The notes under the pieces: model-generated
Told to the model about the DNA's origin: nothing
Database searches by the model: none
Seen by the model: the letters and a program-made list of their open reading frames with translations, nothing else
Translations under genes and position numbers: made by a program
Shown: in pieces, positions 15,486 to 27,384 of the stretch
Numbering within the stretch: the stretch's first letter is position 1
Layout: each line of letters opens with the position of its first letter
Source: a bacterium
Lineage (GTDB): Bacteria; Hydrothermota; Tepidihabitantia; Tepidihabitantales; Tepidihabitantaceae
Length of the DNA: 46,642 nucleotides
Reading direction: 5' to 3'
Assembly (NCBI GenBank): GCA_035505375.1
Contig: DATJQV010000080.1
Span: 1 to 46,642 of the forward strand

Positions 15486-17786
15486 TCAGCGGCCGGCATG
15501 GCGGCCCGCGTTGAGCAGGGAGTCGAACCTGGGGTTGATGGGACCGCCGAGGCGGCGTGCGGCCTCGAGTTGCGTGCGGGCATCGTCGAGACGGCCGACG
15601 TTATACAGGCAGACGGCGAAGTTGTGCCGGACAGCGGGGTTGTCCGGAGCAAGCTGAACCATGGTGTCGTACTGAGCAAGGGCCTCCGGGTAACGGTTCT
15701 CCTGCTGCAACGCGGTGGCCAGCTCGAAGCGGAACTCGACCCGGCCCGGAGACAGCGCGACGGCTTTACCGAATTCGATGAAGGCAGGTTCGAGCTCTCC
15801 CCGGCGTTCATATGCTCTTCCGAGGTAGACGTGCGACGTGGGGTTGGACGGGTCGGCGCGGACGGCGTCCGACAGAAGCTGAAAGGCGCGGTCGGTCTCG
15901 CCGCGACCGAGCATGATGATGCCGAGGTTGCGCGAGGCTTCAGCGTGGCCGGGCTGCGTTCTAAGCGCCTCGTTGTATGTGGCGATGGCCCTGGTGGTGT
16001 CGCCCTCGTGGAAATAGACCGAGGCAAGGTTGGTCAGGCTCTGCGCCGCTTCCAGCTTCCCGCTGCCGTGGTGCACCGGATACGTGGTCAAGGCAAACGC
16101 GGCGAGGACCAGGGCGAGGGAGGAGAGAGAGAAGGAGAGGGAGGGGCGAGGGGCGGGGGATGAGGGACGGGGGACGGGGGACGGCGGACGGGTAGGGCGG
16201 ACGAGGTTGAAGAGGCTGACCAGCATCGCGCCGGAGAATGGCAGGAGTGCAGGCAGAGCGGGAATGCGGTAGCGGGAGAAGACGAAGAACGCGATGACCG
16301 AAGCGGCATACCCGAAGTAGAAGACGACCAGCGACAGTCGAAGCCGGGTCGTCGACCACGGATTAGCACCGACGAACACTGATGGTCCGGAACGAGTCTG
16401 TGTCAGTCCGTGTTTATCTGTGGCTGGACTCGGACGGGTGAGGAGTATCATCGCGGCGAGGCCAAGGCCGAAGACCAGCCCGAACGACAGCAACGGCAGA
16501 CGCAGCACCCATGAGTAGCGCGCGAAGAAGTACATGTCCTGGTTGTCCGGGACCTCGAAGTTGTTGAAGTAGAGGATTGTCTTCCGCCAGAGGAGCCTGG
16601 CAAAGTCGCTGCCATGGCTGGTCGCCCAGCTCAGCGCCGCGTGCGTGTAGAAGCGGGAGACGCCGGAATAGGACAGCGTCCTGCCGGCAGCCTTGTTCGC
16701 GTACTCCGCGAAGTCGGCCTGCTCGAAATCGGGGTTGGGCCTGACCCAGGGCGGCTCCTGGCACTGGCCCGTCGGGTTGTATGGGCTGTTGCCGATGTAG
16801 AGGTTCTGGCCCGCCTGGGTCGTAGTGAGCGTGAATTCGTGGGCCAGAACGGAATTACGGATGGACACCGGCGCGATGATCAGCAGCACACCGAGCAGGC
16901 TGGCGCCGGCAGGCAGGAGGACGCGGAGCCGGCCAGAGTCCGGAGACTTGGTGTCTTGGTGTCTTGGTGGTAAGAGTCCGTTTCCGGCCGTCGGCTTGGG
17001 GCCCGTGGCACGTGGCATGAATGCGAGGGCCAGCGGCAGGAGCGGCGCAAAGAGCAGCGTGTTGGCGCGGGTCAGCGCTGCAAGCCCGAGCCCGATGCCG
17101 CTCGCAAGTGGCCACAGCCAACGCCCGGCCGTGGGATTCTTGATTTGGGATTTTGGATTCTGGATTCCGGCTTCTGGACTGTGGGTTGTACCTTTCGCCT
17201 TGAGGCTTGAGGCTCTAACGAACAGCCACAGGAAGAGGGCGATGAGGAAGACGGCCAGCGCCGTCTTTTCAATCTGACTCTCGTAGAAGATGAGCGGCTT
17301 GTACAAGCCGGCGATGGCCGCGGCAGCAATTCCGGCACGCCAGTCGAAGAGACGCCGCGCCGTATCATAGACCAAGAGCAGGAAGACAGCCGCCAGCAAC
17401 AGCTGAACGAGGTAGACGGCCCAGTAGTTGTGGCCGAAAACCGAATAGATGAGGGCCAGGAAGTAGGGGTACAGCGGGTCCTGATAGAACGGCTGGGCTG
17501 CAGCCTTCCCTTGGACAATGGTCATGGCCCATGTGTCATAGGCCTGACCGTCGATTACCGGCCGGGTGAAGAAAGGTGAGCTTGAGATAGCGACCAGATT
17601 GGCGACGCGCAGGCCTAGCCCGAGCGCGAGGACCGCGAGAAGGAGCCAGACTCGGGCCGAACCGGATTTCACCACGAAGACACGAAGACACGAAGTTCCC
17701 GGAGTCCGGGCTCCCTTAGAGTCTTTGTGCCTTGGTGGTACAGTCCGGTCTCTGACGCCCTCAGCGGGCCGGTGGCGCGGTTTCAC
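15486..17786 (-). CDS. GT39/ArnT-like membrane glycosyltransferase with C-terminal TPR domain
   Basis: 766 residues. About twelve hydrophobic segments follow a PMT/ArnT layout: DGQAYDTWA with an acidic residue in the first periplasmic loop, PFYQDPLYPYFLALIY, and a mid-protein IRNSVLAHEF. The last 170 residues are TPRs (TNLASVYFHEGDTTRAIATY, LGIIMLGRGETDRAFQLL, HVYLGRAYERRGELEPAFIEF). Such enzymes move a sugar from a polyprenyl-phosphate donor onto a protein or lipid on the outer face of the inner membrane. At least five mini-repeat patches are read in frame inside its loops. GTG at 17786 is chosen because a -10 box lies 8 nt upstream; GTG at 17672, after the first patch, is the alternative. 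The substrate is unknown. Confidence 0.8.
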   Translation of the reverse strand: MKPRHRPAEGVRDRTVPPRHKDSKGARTPGTSCLRVFVVKSGSARVWLLLAVLALGLGLRVANLVAISSSPFFTRPVIDGQAYDTWAMTIVQGKAAAQPFYQDPLYPYFLALIYSVFGHNYWAVYLVQLLLAAVFLLLVYDTARRLFDWRAGIAAAAIAGLYKPLIFYESQIEKTALAVFLIALFLWLFVRASSLKAKGTTHSPEAGIQNPKSQIKNPTAGRWLWPLASGIGLGLAALTRANTLLFAPLLPLALAFMPRATGPKPTAGNGLLPPRHQDTKSPDSGRLRVLLPAGASLLGVLLIIAPVSIRNSVLAHEFTLTTTQAGQNLYIGNSPYNPTGQCQEPPWVRPNPDFEQADFAEYANKAAGRTLSYSGVSRFYTHAALSWATSHGSDFARLLWRKTILYFNNFEVPDNQDMYFFARYSWVLRLPLLSFGLVFGLGLAAMILLTRPSPATDKHGLTQTRSGPSVFVGANPWSTTRLRLSLVVFYFGYAASVIAFFVFSRYRIPALPALLPFSGAMLVSLFNLVRPTRPPSPVPRPSSPAPRPSLSFSLSSLALVLAAFALTTYPVHHGSGKLEAAQSLTNLASVYFHEGDTTRAIATYNEALRTQPGHAEASRNLGIIMLGRGETDRAFQLLSDAVRADPSNPTSHVYLGRAYERRGELEPAFIEFGKAVALSPGRVEFRFELATALQQENRYPEALAQYDTMVQLAPDNPAVRHNFAVCLYNVGRLDDARTQLEAARRLGGPINPRFDSLLNAGRHAGR
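16157..16196. repeat. In-gene mini-repeat (gggacgg type)
   Basis: Run of gggggacgg-like 7-mers on the plus strand, read by the GT39-TPR gene as a Pro/Ser/Arg segment (TRPPSPVPRPSSPAPRPS) between the last membrane spans and the TPR part. Confidence 0.5.
16354..16426. repeat. In-gene mini-repeat (gtttatctgtgg type)
   Basis: Two halves that resemble inverted copies: ccacggattagcacc and gtgtttatctgtggct, with acactgatgg and tgtcagtccg between. It is read in frame by the GT39-TPR gene in a loop (PATDKHGLTQTRS...VGANPWSTTR). The same kind of phrase is common between genes in other environmental bacteria. Confidence 0.45.
16947..16973. repeat. In-gene mini-repeat (gtcttggt type)
   Basis: Three steps of cttggtgt/gtcttggt on the plus strand, read on the minus strand as PPRHQDTKS in a loop of the GT39-TPR protein. 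Confidence 0.5.
17133..17175. repeat. In-gene mini-repeat (ttggattctggat type)
   Basis: Imperfect gggattt/ttggattct repeats on the plus strand, read as GIQNPKSQIKNP in a loop of the GT39-TPR protein. Confidence 0.5.
17668..17740. repeat. Mini-repeat pair at the 5' end of the GT39-TPR gene
   Basis: accacgaagacacgaagacacgaag and, inverted about 25 bp away, gtctttgtgccttggtggt. It is read as VPPRHKDSKGARTPGTSCLR ahead of the first membrane span, so it may belong to the leader if GTG at 17672 is the real start. Confidence 0.5.
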
Positions 17787-17794
17787 AGGCTTGG

Positions 17795-17824
17795 AGTCTA
17801 TGGTCGTGCGCCTGTCCTGTAAAG
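17795..17824 (-). promoter_or_regulatory. Possible promoter of the GT39-TPR gene
   Basis: Minus strand TTTACA (17824-17819), 18-bp spacer, TAGACT (17800-17795), then 8 nt to GTG at 17786. Weaker than the other promoters in the window. Confidence 0.35.
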
Positions 17825-17873
17825 TCAGGCAGGACTCAGCGACAGGCCGGCGGGGTTGGACCGGTGACGACTG

Positions 17874-17934
17874 ACGGCTAACAGCTTACGGCTGACAGCT
17901 TACGGCTTGCAGACTACAGCTCTCGACTTGAGCT
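17874..17934. repeat. Intergenic mini-repeat (acagcttacggctg type)
   Basis: Runs of ggctaacagcttac, ggctgacagcttac, ggcttgcagac between the zinc-ribbon and GT39-TPR genes. Same style as the patches inside the neighbouring gene. Confidence 0.5.
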
Positions 17935-17960
17935 TGTGCTTGTCTGCCAGCTTCGCCGTC

Positions 17961-18149
17961 CTACGGTCTCCCGGTGAGTGCTCCACCGAAGAAGAAGCCG
18001 AAGCCGAGGACACAGTCACAATGCGGACAGGAGTACATGATCTCCTTCTTGAGCGTACCTTCGATCTCCTTGAACACTTCGTTCTTTCGGTCTGAGCCGG
18101 CTCTTGGATCCAGAATCACCGTTTCCTTGCAGTACGGGCACTTCGCCAT
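17961..18149 (-). CDS. Small zinc-ribbon protein
   Basis: 62 residues from ATG at 18149, which has AAAGGAG 8 nt upstream. CPYC near the N-terminus and CPHC near residue 45 form a two-knuckle zinc ribbon, with a charged helix between (RKNEVFKEIEGTLKKEI) and a Gly/Phe-rich hydrophobic end (GFGFFFGGALTG). A longer reading frame begins upstream at 18230 but lacks a ribosome site. No function can be named; small ribbons of this type often act as regulators or adaptors. Confidence 0.65.
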   Translation of the reverse strand: MAKCPYCKETVILDPRAGSDRKNEVFKEIEGTLKKEIMYSCPHCDCVLGFGFFFGGALTGRP

Positions 18150-18395
18150 TTCGTTCTCTCCTTTCGTGCGTTTCCTGGAATACGGCCTCGGGCACGGCTT
18201 CATTGTAGGCTTGGTGAGCGAGGATGTCAAGGCGGCGGAAAGCGCCGAAGGCGCGCTAATCTACAATCTCGAATCCACAATCTGGAATCACGTTACTGTC
18301 GGCTGTTAGCTGTAGGCTTGCTTGATGTCCCGAAGCACCTGTCCCTGGTTCCTCCGGTTCCCTAGGATTGACGTTCGATTTCTATGGGCGATGGC

Positions 18396-19829
18396 TCAGT
18401 AGGCCGCCTTGATGATGGTGGTCGCTTGGCCGCGGTGCCGGGACAGATCCCCTTGCATTGGTGACATGAAGTAGACTCCGGGCCGGAGGCCTACGCCGAT
18501 TCGGTCGCCTCTGCAGATGGCGACCTGGCGGCCGGTGACGTCGGAGAGTGCAAATACGTCGGTCTCATGCCCAACAACCCGAGCAACGGAAGTGAAGGGA
18601 TTGGGCTCTACCAAGAGGCGGGTCGGATTTGCCGGACGCCGAGACAAAGGTTCCTCAATGCCGACATAGCCATCGGGGTCGGTCTTGATGAGATAGACAT
18701 CCCAGTTCCCTGCGCCGAAGGACCAGGTGCGGCCTGTGACAATGTACCCCCCGTCTGAGGCCTGCCGGACCGAGCCACCTTCGTCGCCACCCGTCCCACC
18801 ATAGGTTCTGGTCCACAGCGTATCACCCAAGGCGTTGGTCTTGATGAGGTAGACATCCTCGTCCCCTGCACCGAAGGACATGGTGGAGCCGGCAATGATG
18901 TAGCCGCCATCTGAGGTCTGTTGGACGGAGTTGCCGACATCGTTGCTTGTGCCGCCGTAGGTTCTGGTCCAGAGTGTGTCACCCGAGGCGTTAGTCTTGA
19001 TCAGATAGACATCATAACCCCCTGCACCGAAGGACGTGGTCCAACCGGCGATGATGTAGCCGCCATCCGAGGTCTGCTGGACCGATTTGCCCCAATCATC
19101 ATTCGTCCCGCCATAGGCTCTGGTCCACAGAGTATCGCCTGAGGCGTTGGTCTTGATGAGATAGACGTTGGCGCTGTCCGGCGTCCCCGCGCCGAAGGAA
19201 TAAGTGAAGCCTGCGATGATGTACCCACCGTCTGAGGTCTGCTGGGCCGCCCTGCCCTCGTCGACGTACTCCCCGCCATAGGTTCTGGTCCACAGCGTGT
19301 CACCAAAGGCGTTGGTCTTGACGAGATAGGCATCGTAGCGCCCTGCGCCGAAGGACTCGGTGTAGCCTGCGATCATGTACCCACTGTCTAAGGTCTGCTG
19401 GACCGACTGGCCGTAGTCGCTCTGCGCCCCGCCATAGGTTCTGGTCCACAGGGTGTCGCCTGAGGCATCGGTCTTGACAAGATAGACAGCGGCGTACCCT
19501 TCGTAGCCTGCGATGATGTAACCGCTATCTGAGGTCTGCTGGACCGACGCGCCATAGTGGTATACCTTCTCGTGGTGGGTTCTGGTCCATTGCGTTTGAC
19601 CAGAGGCGTCGGTCTTGATGAGATACAGGTCAGGACCCGATGAGCCGGGGACGGTCGTGTAGCCTGCAACAATGTAGCCGCTGTCTGAGGTCTGCCGGAC
19701 TTCGCAGCCCCCATCGTCGCTCGTCCCGCCATAGGTTCTCCACCAGCTCGTTTGGGCGGAGGCAATTGTAGTGAGGCAGGTTGCGGATAGCAGCGCAATC
19801 ACGCAAGGAGCGAAGACCTTCTTGGTCAC
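18396..19829 (-). CDS. Secreted seven-repeat propeller with type IX-style sorting domain
   Basis: 477 residues from GTG at 19829, preceded by GGGGGAAGA and followed by a clear signal peptide (MTKKVFAPCVIALLSA...IASAQ). Seven repeats of about 52 residues follow, each with WTRTYGGT, TSDGGYIIAG, SFGAG and VYLIKTNASGDTL, which should make one seven-bladed propeller. The tail (VEPNPFTSVARV...LSDVTGRQVAIC...GLRPGVYFM) is a Por-type sorting domain. The frame is open upstream to ATG at 19952, but that extension has no signal-like features. Likely a surface protein; ligand unknown. The repeats are very alike in DNA, so length may vary between strains. Confidence 0.75.
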   Translation of the reverse strand: MTKKVFAPCVIALLSATCLTTIASAQTSWWRTYGGTSDDGGCEVRQTSDSGYIVAGYTTVPGSSGPDLYLIKTDASGQTQWTRTHHEKVYHYGASVQQTSDSGYIIAGYEGYAAVYLVKTDASGDTLWTRTYGGAQSDYGQSVQQTLDSGYMIAGYTESFGAGRYDAYLVKTNAFGDTLWTRTYGGEYVDEGRAAQQTSDGGYIIAGFTYSFGAGTPDSANVYLIKTNASGDTLWTRAYGGTNDDWGKSVQQTSDGGYIIAGWTTSFGAGGYDVYLIKTNASGDTLWTRTYGGTSNDVGNSVQQTSDGGYIIAGSTMSFGAGDEDVYLIKTNALGDTLWTRTYGGTGGDEGGSVRQASDGGYIVTGRTWSFGAGNWDVYLIKTDPDGYVGIEEPLSRRPANPTRLLVEPNPFTSVARVVGHETDVFALSDVTGRQVAICRGDRIGVGLRPGVYFMSPMQGDLSRHRGQATTIIKAAY

Positions 19830-20008
19830 TCTTCCCCCTTTGACGTTCGTGGTTCGACACCTACTCGGAATCGAGCCGGGTTCAGCGATGCCGACCGGGC
19901 CAGAGAAAGCAGCCGTCCCTTGATGTTGGTCTCGCTGAAAGGGCAGGGACATCCCGTATTCCGGGTCTCCGTATGGGACATCGGCAATCCCAGTACCATG
20001 TCACGTCT

Positions 20009-20036
20009 ATTGTAATTCCGGCACTGTCCGGGTCAA
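20009..20036 (-). promoter_or_regulatory. Promoter of the seven-repeat propeller gene
   Basis: Minus strand TTGACC (20036-20031), 16-bp spacer, TACAAT (20014-20009). Leader of about 170 nt to GTG at 19829. Array C begins about 20 bp upstream of the -35. Confidence 0.55.
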
Positions 20037-20055
20037 GCCGAGGGCCGCATCGGCG

Positions 20056-20352
20056 GTGCGGCTGAAACCCAGCGCCGGGATGAGCATCCTCCCAAGCGCT
20101 GGGACAAGCATCCTCACAAGCACCGGGACAAGCACCCTCACAAGCACCGGGATAAGCACCCTCACAAGCACCGGGATAAGCACCGTCCCAAGCGCCGGGA
20201 TAAGCACTCCTCCAAGCCCCTGGACAAGCACCCCTCCAAGCCCCTGGACAAGCACCCCTCCAAGCGCCGGGATAAGCACCGTCCCAAGCGCCGGGACAAG
20301 CGCCGTCATAAGCGTCGGGATAAGCACCTCCCTAAGCCCCGGGATAAGGTCC
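20056..20352. repeat. Array C: regular 12/24-bp-period tandem array
   Basis: The clearest of the four arrays. About 24 units of 12 bp: gcaccgggataa and gcgccgggataa alternate with gcaccctcacaa, gcaccgtcccaa, gcacccctccaa or gcccctggacaa, so the true unit is often 24 bp. No slippage is needed over nearly 300 bp. It lies in the 657-bp gene-free stretch 19830-20486. The tail after 20352 (acctcccccca acgacccctgggcgggaa) matches the tail of array A. From 20400 to 20486 I see nothing. The open frames through it have only 4- or 8-residue periods and are not genes in my view. Confidence 0.85.
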
Positions 20353-20486
20353 GGGGGAGACCTCCCCCCAACGACCCCTGGGCGGGAAATCAGCACTTAG
20401 CTCAACTTTCTCTTGTACAAAAACGAGGAAACCGGGTTATTACTATATGAGGACGGTCGATCGAACGTGGATTCTTGCTCTGCGGT

Positions 20487-22070
20487 CTAGCGCACGACCG
20501 TGATGGGGACTCGGGCGCTGCTGTTCCCGGCAGAGACCGAGATGAAGTAGACTCCGGCGGGAAGTGCGGAGGCGTCGAGGCTGAGCCGGTGCGAACCTGC
20601 CCTGTAAGCTTGAGGGGCGAGTTGGACGGCGACGCGGCCGGTCAGGTCGAACAGGGCGACGCGGCAGGAGGCAGGACTCCGGAGGCTGACGTTGAGGTTG
20701 AGTTGGCCGCGGACCGGGTTGGTTAGCAAGTGTAGACTCGGGACACGATCCGAAATGTCGGACATTTCGGTCATGTCCCTGCGCTCTTCGGCGATGCCGG
20801 TCTGCGGCAGGCGCGGTCTGAGCGTGCCGTCGGCGACAAGGCACATGCCGTAGAACCAGGAGCGTTCGCTGGGACTGCAACCGTCCCTCAGTTGAGCATC
20901 GAACCATTGGCGGAAGGCCTCGGCGAGCGACACGCCTTGTCCCAGCGGGGAGTAGAAGTCGCCAAAGTTGAGCATCGAGCCGGTCTTGGTCGAGCCGATT
21001 GCGCTGAGGCCGTCCGAGGTCTGAAATACGTAGCGGCCGCCGCAGTAGCCAGATTCGACGAAGCGGACGTTGGAGCAGGCAAAGAGGTCGTAGAAGCAGG
21101 CGTGCGGGTCGAGCGACGGTATCGAGGTCGCATAGAACCAGTCCATCGAGTCTTTGTGGTCGTAGTACATGGCGTGGCCGCCGGGCCAAGAGTGGGACAT
21201 AAGGGCTATCCATTGGTAGGCGGCGGAGTCGATGCGCGGCTGGTAGTCAAGGATGCGGGTCTGTTCCGAGTCGCTCACGAGCACGCGGTCGTGGTAGAGC
21301 AGACCGACATTGCTGTCCCAATCGGTCGCCCAGGGTGTCCAGTCGTCGTCGATGTAGACAAGGGCGCGGTCAGTGACCGCCAGTTGGTGGCTCCGGTATC
21401 GGTGGTTCTTGTCGAAGTAGTTCACGAGCAGCGACTCGGCGTTGCCGATTTCCGATGCGGGCAGACGCGAGACAGAGATTTCCGGGGTGATGCTACCTTC
21501 ATGGACGTCGTAGACGGAGTCCGAGCCGGGCACGAGGCTGTCGAGCGTGTCGGCGAGACGGGCCAGGCTGTCTTTCCATGTGCCGTCAAGGTCCATGAAG
21601 AAGAGGTCGCAGGGGAACTCTTCGTAGCCTTCGCCGTTGTCGCGCACGCCGTTGTCGTTCCAGTCGTCGATGAGCTGGAACCAGGCGATGGGCAGGTCGC
21701 CCACGAGCACCGCCGAAGTCATGCCGGTATGGTACTCGGCGGTCAGCAGGGCCTTGAGCGATTCGGCCGAAGTGCCGCTGACTGAGAAGACCGCGACACC
21801 CGTGGTCTCGCGTCCGAGGTCGGCGACCAGCGTGTCGAGTGACTGCTGCAGAGATGAGACGAGCGTTTCCTGGACGAAGAAGTCAACCCGCGGGCTGTCC
21901 AGCTTGCATGGGACCATCAGCGTGCTGACCCGCCACGGGCGCGGGCGCAGCGCTGCGCGCCACTCGGCGTGGGTGAGGGGCTTAGAGCTGTCCGGACTCA
22001 TCCAGCGTAGGGGCGTTACGCCTGACGTACCGGTGGAGAGAAGCAGAGTAAGCGAGAGGATGAATTGCAT
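20487..22070 (-). CDS. C25 (gingipain/caspase-fold)-like cysteine peptidase with type IX-style sorting domain
   Basis: 527 residues. After a signal peptide comes a caspase-like fold: AVLVGDLPIAWF strand, ISVSRLPAS, then IALMSHSWPGG with H293 and FYDLFACSNVRF with C332 at the positions of the catalytic His-Cys pair of C25 peptidases. SAIGSTKTGSM after them also fits gingipain-type enzymes. The last 80 residues form a sorting domain (LLTNPVRGQLNLNV...LFDLTGRVAVQL...LPAGVYFISV). It is likely a secreted surface peptidase; PorU, the type IX sortase, is a distant relative, but the tail marks this one as cargo. ATG at 22070 follows the previous gene by 3 bp with GAGGT upstream, so the two are coupled. 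Confidence 0.8.
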   Translation of the reverse strand: MQFILSLTLLLSTGTSGVTPLRWMSPDSSKPLTHAEWRAALRPRPWRVSTLMVPCKLDSPRVDFFVQETLVSSLQQSLDTLVADLGRETTGVAVFSVSGTSAESLKALLTAEYHTGMTSAVLVGDLPIAWFQLIDDWNDNGVRDNGEGYEEFPCDLFFMDLDGTWKDSLARLADTLDSLVPGSDSVYDVHEGSITPEISVSRLPASEIGNAESLLVNYFDKNHRYRSHQLAVTDRALVYIDDDWTPWATDWDSNVGLLYHDRVLVSDSEQTRILDYQPRIDSAAYQWIALMSHSWPGGHAMYYDHKDSMDWFYATSIPSLDPHACFYDLFACSNVRFVESGYCGGRYVFQTSDGLSAIGSTKTGSMLNFGDFYSPLGQGVSLAEAFRQWFDAQLRDGCSPSERSWFYGMCLVADGTLRPRLPQTGIAEERRDMTEMSDISDRVPSLHLLTNPVRGQLNLNVSLRSPASCRVALFDLTGRVAVQLAPQAYRAGSHRLSLDASALPAGVYFISVSAGNSSARVPITVVR

Positions 22071-22073
22071 ATG

Positions 22074-25269
<3,196 letters not shown>

Positions 25270-27366
25270 GTGGCAACACTCCGCGAGCACTACGAGCAGC
25301 AGGCCGGGTCGGACGCCCCGGTACAATACCTGAAGGGCATCGGGCCGCGCCGCGCCGAGATGCTGGCACGGGTCGGCATCGAGACGATTGAGGACCTGCT
25401 GTTCTTCGCGCCGCGACGCTACCTCGACCGTTCCCAGATGTTGGCCATCGGCGACCTGAGACCGGGCGATGAGGCGACAGTCATCGGCACGGTGGTCGCG
25501 GCCGGCAGCCGGCGGCTGAAGAGTTTCAAGCCGGCAGTGTCGGTCATGGTGAGGGACGCAAGCGGGATGATTGAAGCGGTCTGGTTCAATCGGCCCGACC
25601 TCCGCGAGCGCTTCCAGCCCAACCAGGAGATTCTGCTGTCGGGACGGGTCAGCCTTTATCGCGGAAAGCAGCTCGTGAACCCGATGTTCGAGCTCGGCGA
25701 AGACGGCGAGGGCTTCTCCTTCAAGAACGCGATAATACCGATTTACCCGTTGACCGAGGGCCTGTCGATCTGGGCCATACGCAACGCGGTGCGGGCGGCG
25801 CTGGACCGTTGCCGCGACAGTATGCCCGAGACGCTCCGGCCCGAGATTCTCGAACACTATGGATACCCGGGCATCGCCGACGCCCTGGAGACGATGCACT
25901 TTCCGAAGGACATCGAATCCGCGCACAAGGCGCTCGAACGACTGAGCTATGAAGAGCTGTTCTACTTCGAGCTGCTGCTGGCTCTGCGCCACCGGGAGAA
26001 CGCGCAGGCGCGCAAGGGAAGCAGCATGAAGGAGACGGGTGCGCTTACCGGGCCGTTTATGTCCGCCCTGCACTTCAAGCTGACCAAGGCGCAGGAACGG
26101 GTGCTGGCGGATATCAAGCAGGATATGGCCGGCGAGTATCGCATGAACCGGCTGCTGCAGGGCGACGTGGGCTCGGGCAAAACCGTGGTCGCGTTGTATG
26201 CCATGCTGGTGGCCACGGAGAACCAGTGCCAGTCGGTGATGATGGCGCCGACCGAGATCCTGGCCGAGCAGCACTATCAGGGCTGGCACGAACGGCTGGC
26301 CGGCATCGGTGTGAAAGCGGCGCTGCTGACCGGTTCGACCCGGGCGGCTGAGCGCCGCGAGATCATCGCCGGCCTGGAATCGGGCGCGGTGCAGATGGTC
26401 TTCGGCACGCACGCACTCATCGAGGAGGGCGTCAAGTTCAGCCGGCTCGGGCTGGTCGTAGTCGACGAGCAGCACCGGTTCGGCGTGATGCAGCGTGCCG
26501 CATTGCTCAGCAAGGGCGACAATCCGGACTTCCTGGTAATGACGGCCACGCCGATTCCGCGCACGTTGGCCATGACTGCCTACGGCGACCTCGATACGTC
26601 GCTGCTGGACCAGAAGCCGCCGGGCCGGCGGACGGTCGCGACCCGGTTGATGAGTAACAACCAGCGGCAGCTCGTCTACGAGTCGACCGCCCGGCACCTG
26701 GATGACGGCGAGCAGGCGTTTGTCGTCTGCCCGCTGATTGAGGAGTCGGAGAAGCTCGACCTGGCGTCGGCCGAGAAGACGTTCGAGCAGACCAGCGCCG
26801 CCTTCCCGAAACACCGAGTGGGACTGGTCCACGGCCGGCTGAAGCCCGACGAGCGGGCGGACATCATGGAGAAGTTCCGGCGTCGCGACCTCGACATCCT
26901 GGTCGCGACCTCGGTCATCGAGGTCGGCGTGGACATCCCGAACGCCACCGTGATGATAATCGAACACCCGGAACGCTTCGGGCTGGCCCAGTTGCACCAG
27001 TTGCGGGGCAGGATCGGCCGGAGTGACAAGCAGTCGTTCTGCATTCTGCTGGCCGGCCAGTCGGGGATCGGCGATTCACTGGAGCGCCTGCGCTTCTTTA
27101 CCGACACAAGTGACGGGTTTGCGCTGGCCGAGAAAGACCTTGAGCTGCGGGGACCGGGCGAGGTGCTGGGGACGCGTCAGCACGGGCTGCCGGATCTGCG
27201 CATTGCCGACATCGTGCGGGACCGCGTCGTGCTGCGGCAGGCGAGACGGGATGCGTTCCGCCTGGTCAAACTCGACCCGCAGTTGGAGCAGCCGGTCAAC
27301 GACCGGGTCAGGAAGACGCTGCTGCGCCGGTACAAGGGCCGAGGCGAGCTTGCCGGGGTAGGGTAG
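25270..27366 (+). CDS. recG: ATP-dependent DNA helicase RecG
   Basis: 698 residues. Reverses stalled replication forks and processes recombination intermediates. N-terminal wedge/OB domain (VIGTVVAAGSRRLKSFKP), Walker A GDVGSGKT with K304, DEQH box at about 399-402, TATPIPRTLAM, and motifs V/VI (ATSVIEVGVDIPNA, QLRGRIGRS). The C-terminal RecG wedge end ELRGPGEVLGTRQHGLPD is present. GTG start at 25270 directly abuts the ligA stop and has AGAAAGGA six nt upstream. Normal length for the family. Confidence 0.97.
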   Translation: MATLREHYEQQAGSDAPVQYLKGIGPRRAEMLARVGIETIEDLLFFAPRRYLDRSQMLAIGDLRPGDEATVIGTVVAAGSRRLKSFKPAVSVMVRDASGMIEAVWFNRPDLRERFQPNQEILLSGRVSLYRGKQLVNPMFELGEDGEGFSFKNAIIPIYPLTEGLSIWAIRNAVRAALDRCRDSMPETLRPEILEHYGYPGIADALETMHFPKDIESAHKALERLSYEELFYFELLLALRHRENAQARKGSSMKETGALTGPFMSALHFKLTKAQERVLADIKQDMAGEYRMNRLLQGDVGSGKTVVALYAMLVATENQCQSVMMAPTEILAEQHYQGWHERLAGIGVKAALLTGSTRAAERREIIAGLESGAVQMVFGTHALIEEGVKFSRLGLVVVDEQHRFGVMQRAALLSKGDNPDFLVMTATPIPRTLAMTAYGDLDTSLLDQKPPGRRTVATRLMSNNQRQLVYESTARHLDDGEQAFVVCPLIEESEKLDLASAEKTFEQTSAAFPKHRVGLVHGRLKPDERADIMEKFRRRDLDILVATSVIEVGVDIPNATVMIIEHPERFGLAQLHQLRGRIGRSDKQSFCILLAGQSGIGDSLERLRFFTDTSDGFALAEKDLELRGPGEVLGTRQHGLPDLRIADIVRDRVVLRQARRDAFRLVKLDPQLEQPVNDRVRKTLLRRYKGRGELAGVG

Positions 27367-27367
27367 G

Positions 27368-27384
27368 GCCGGCTCTAGGCCGGC
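27368..27384. terminator. Short hairpin between convergent recG and GNAT-like genes
   Basis: gccggc - tctag - gccggc, overlapping the stop region of both convergent genes. No T tract on either side, so its ending activity is only likely. Confidence 0.35.

Noticed and set aside
20056-20400. CRISPR array
   Set aside because: Units of 12 bp with no distinct spacers and no cas genes; a plain tandem array fits better.
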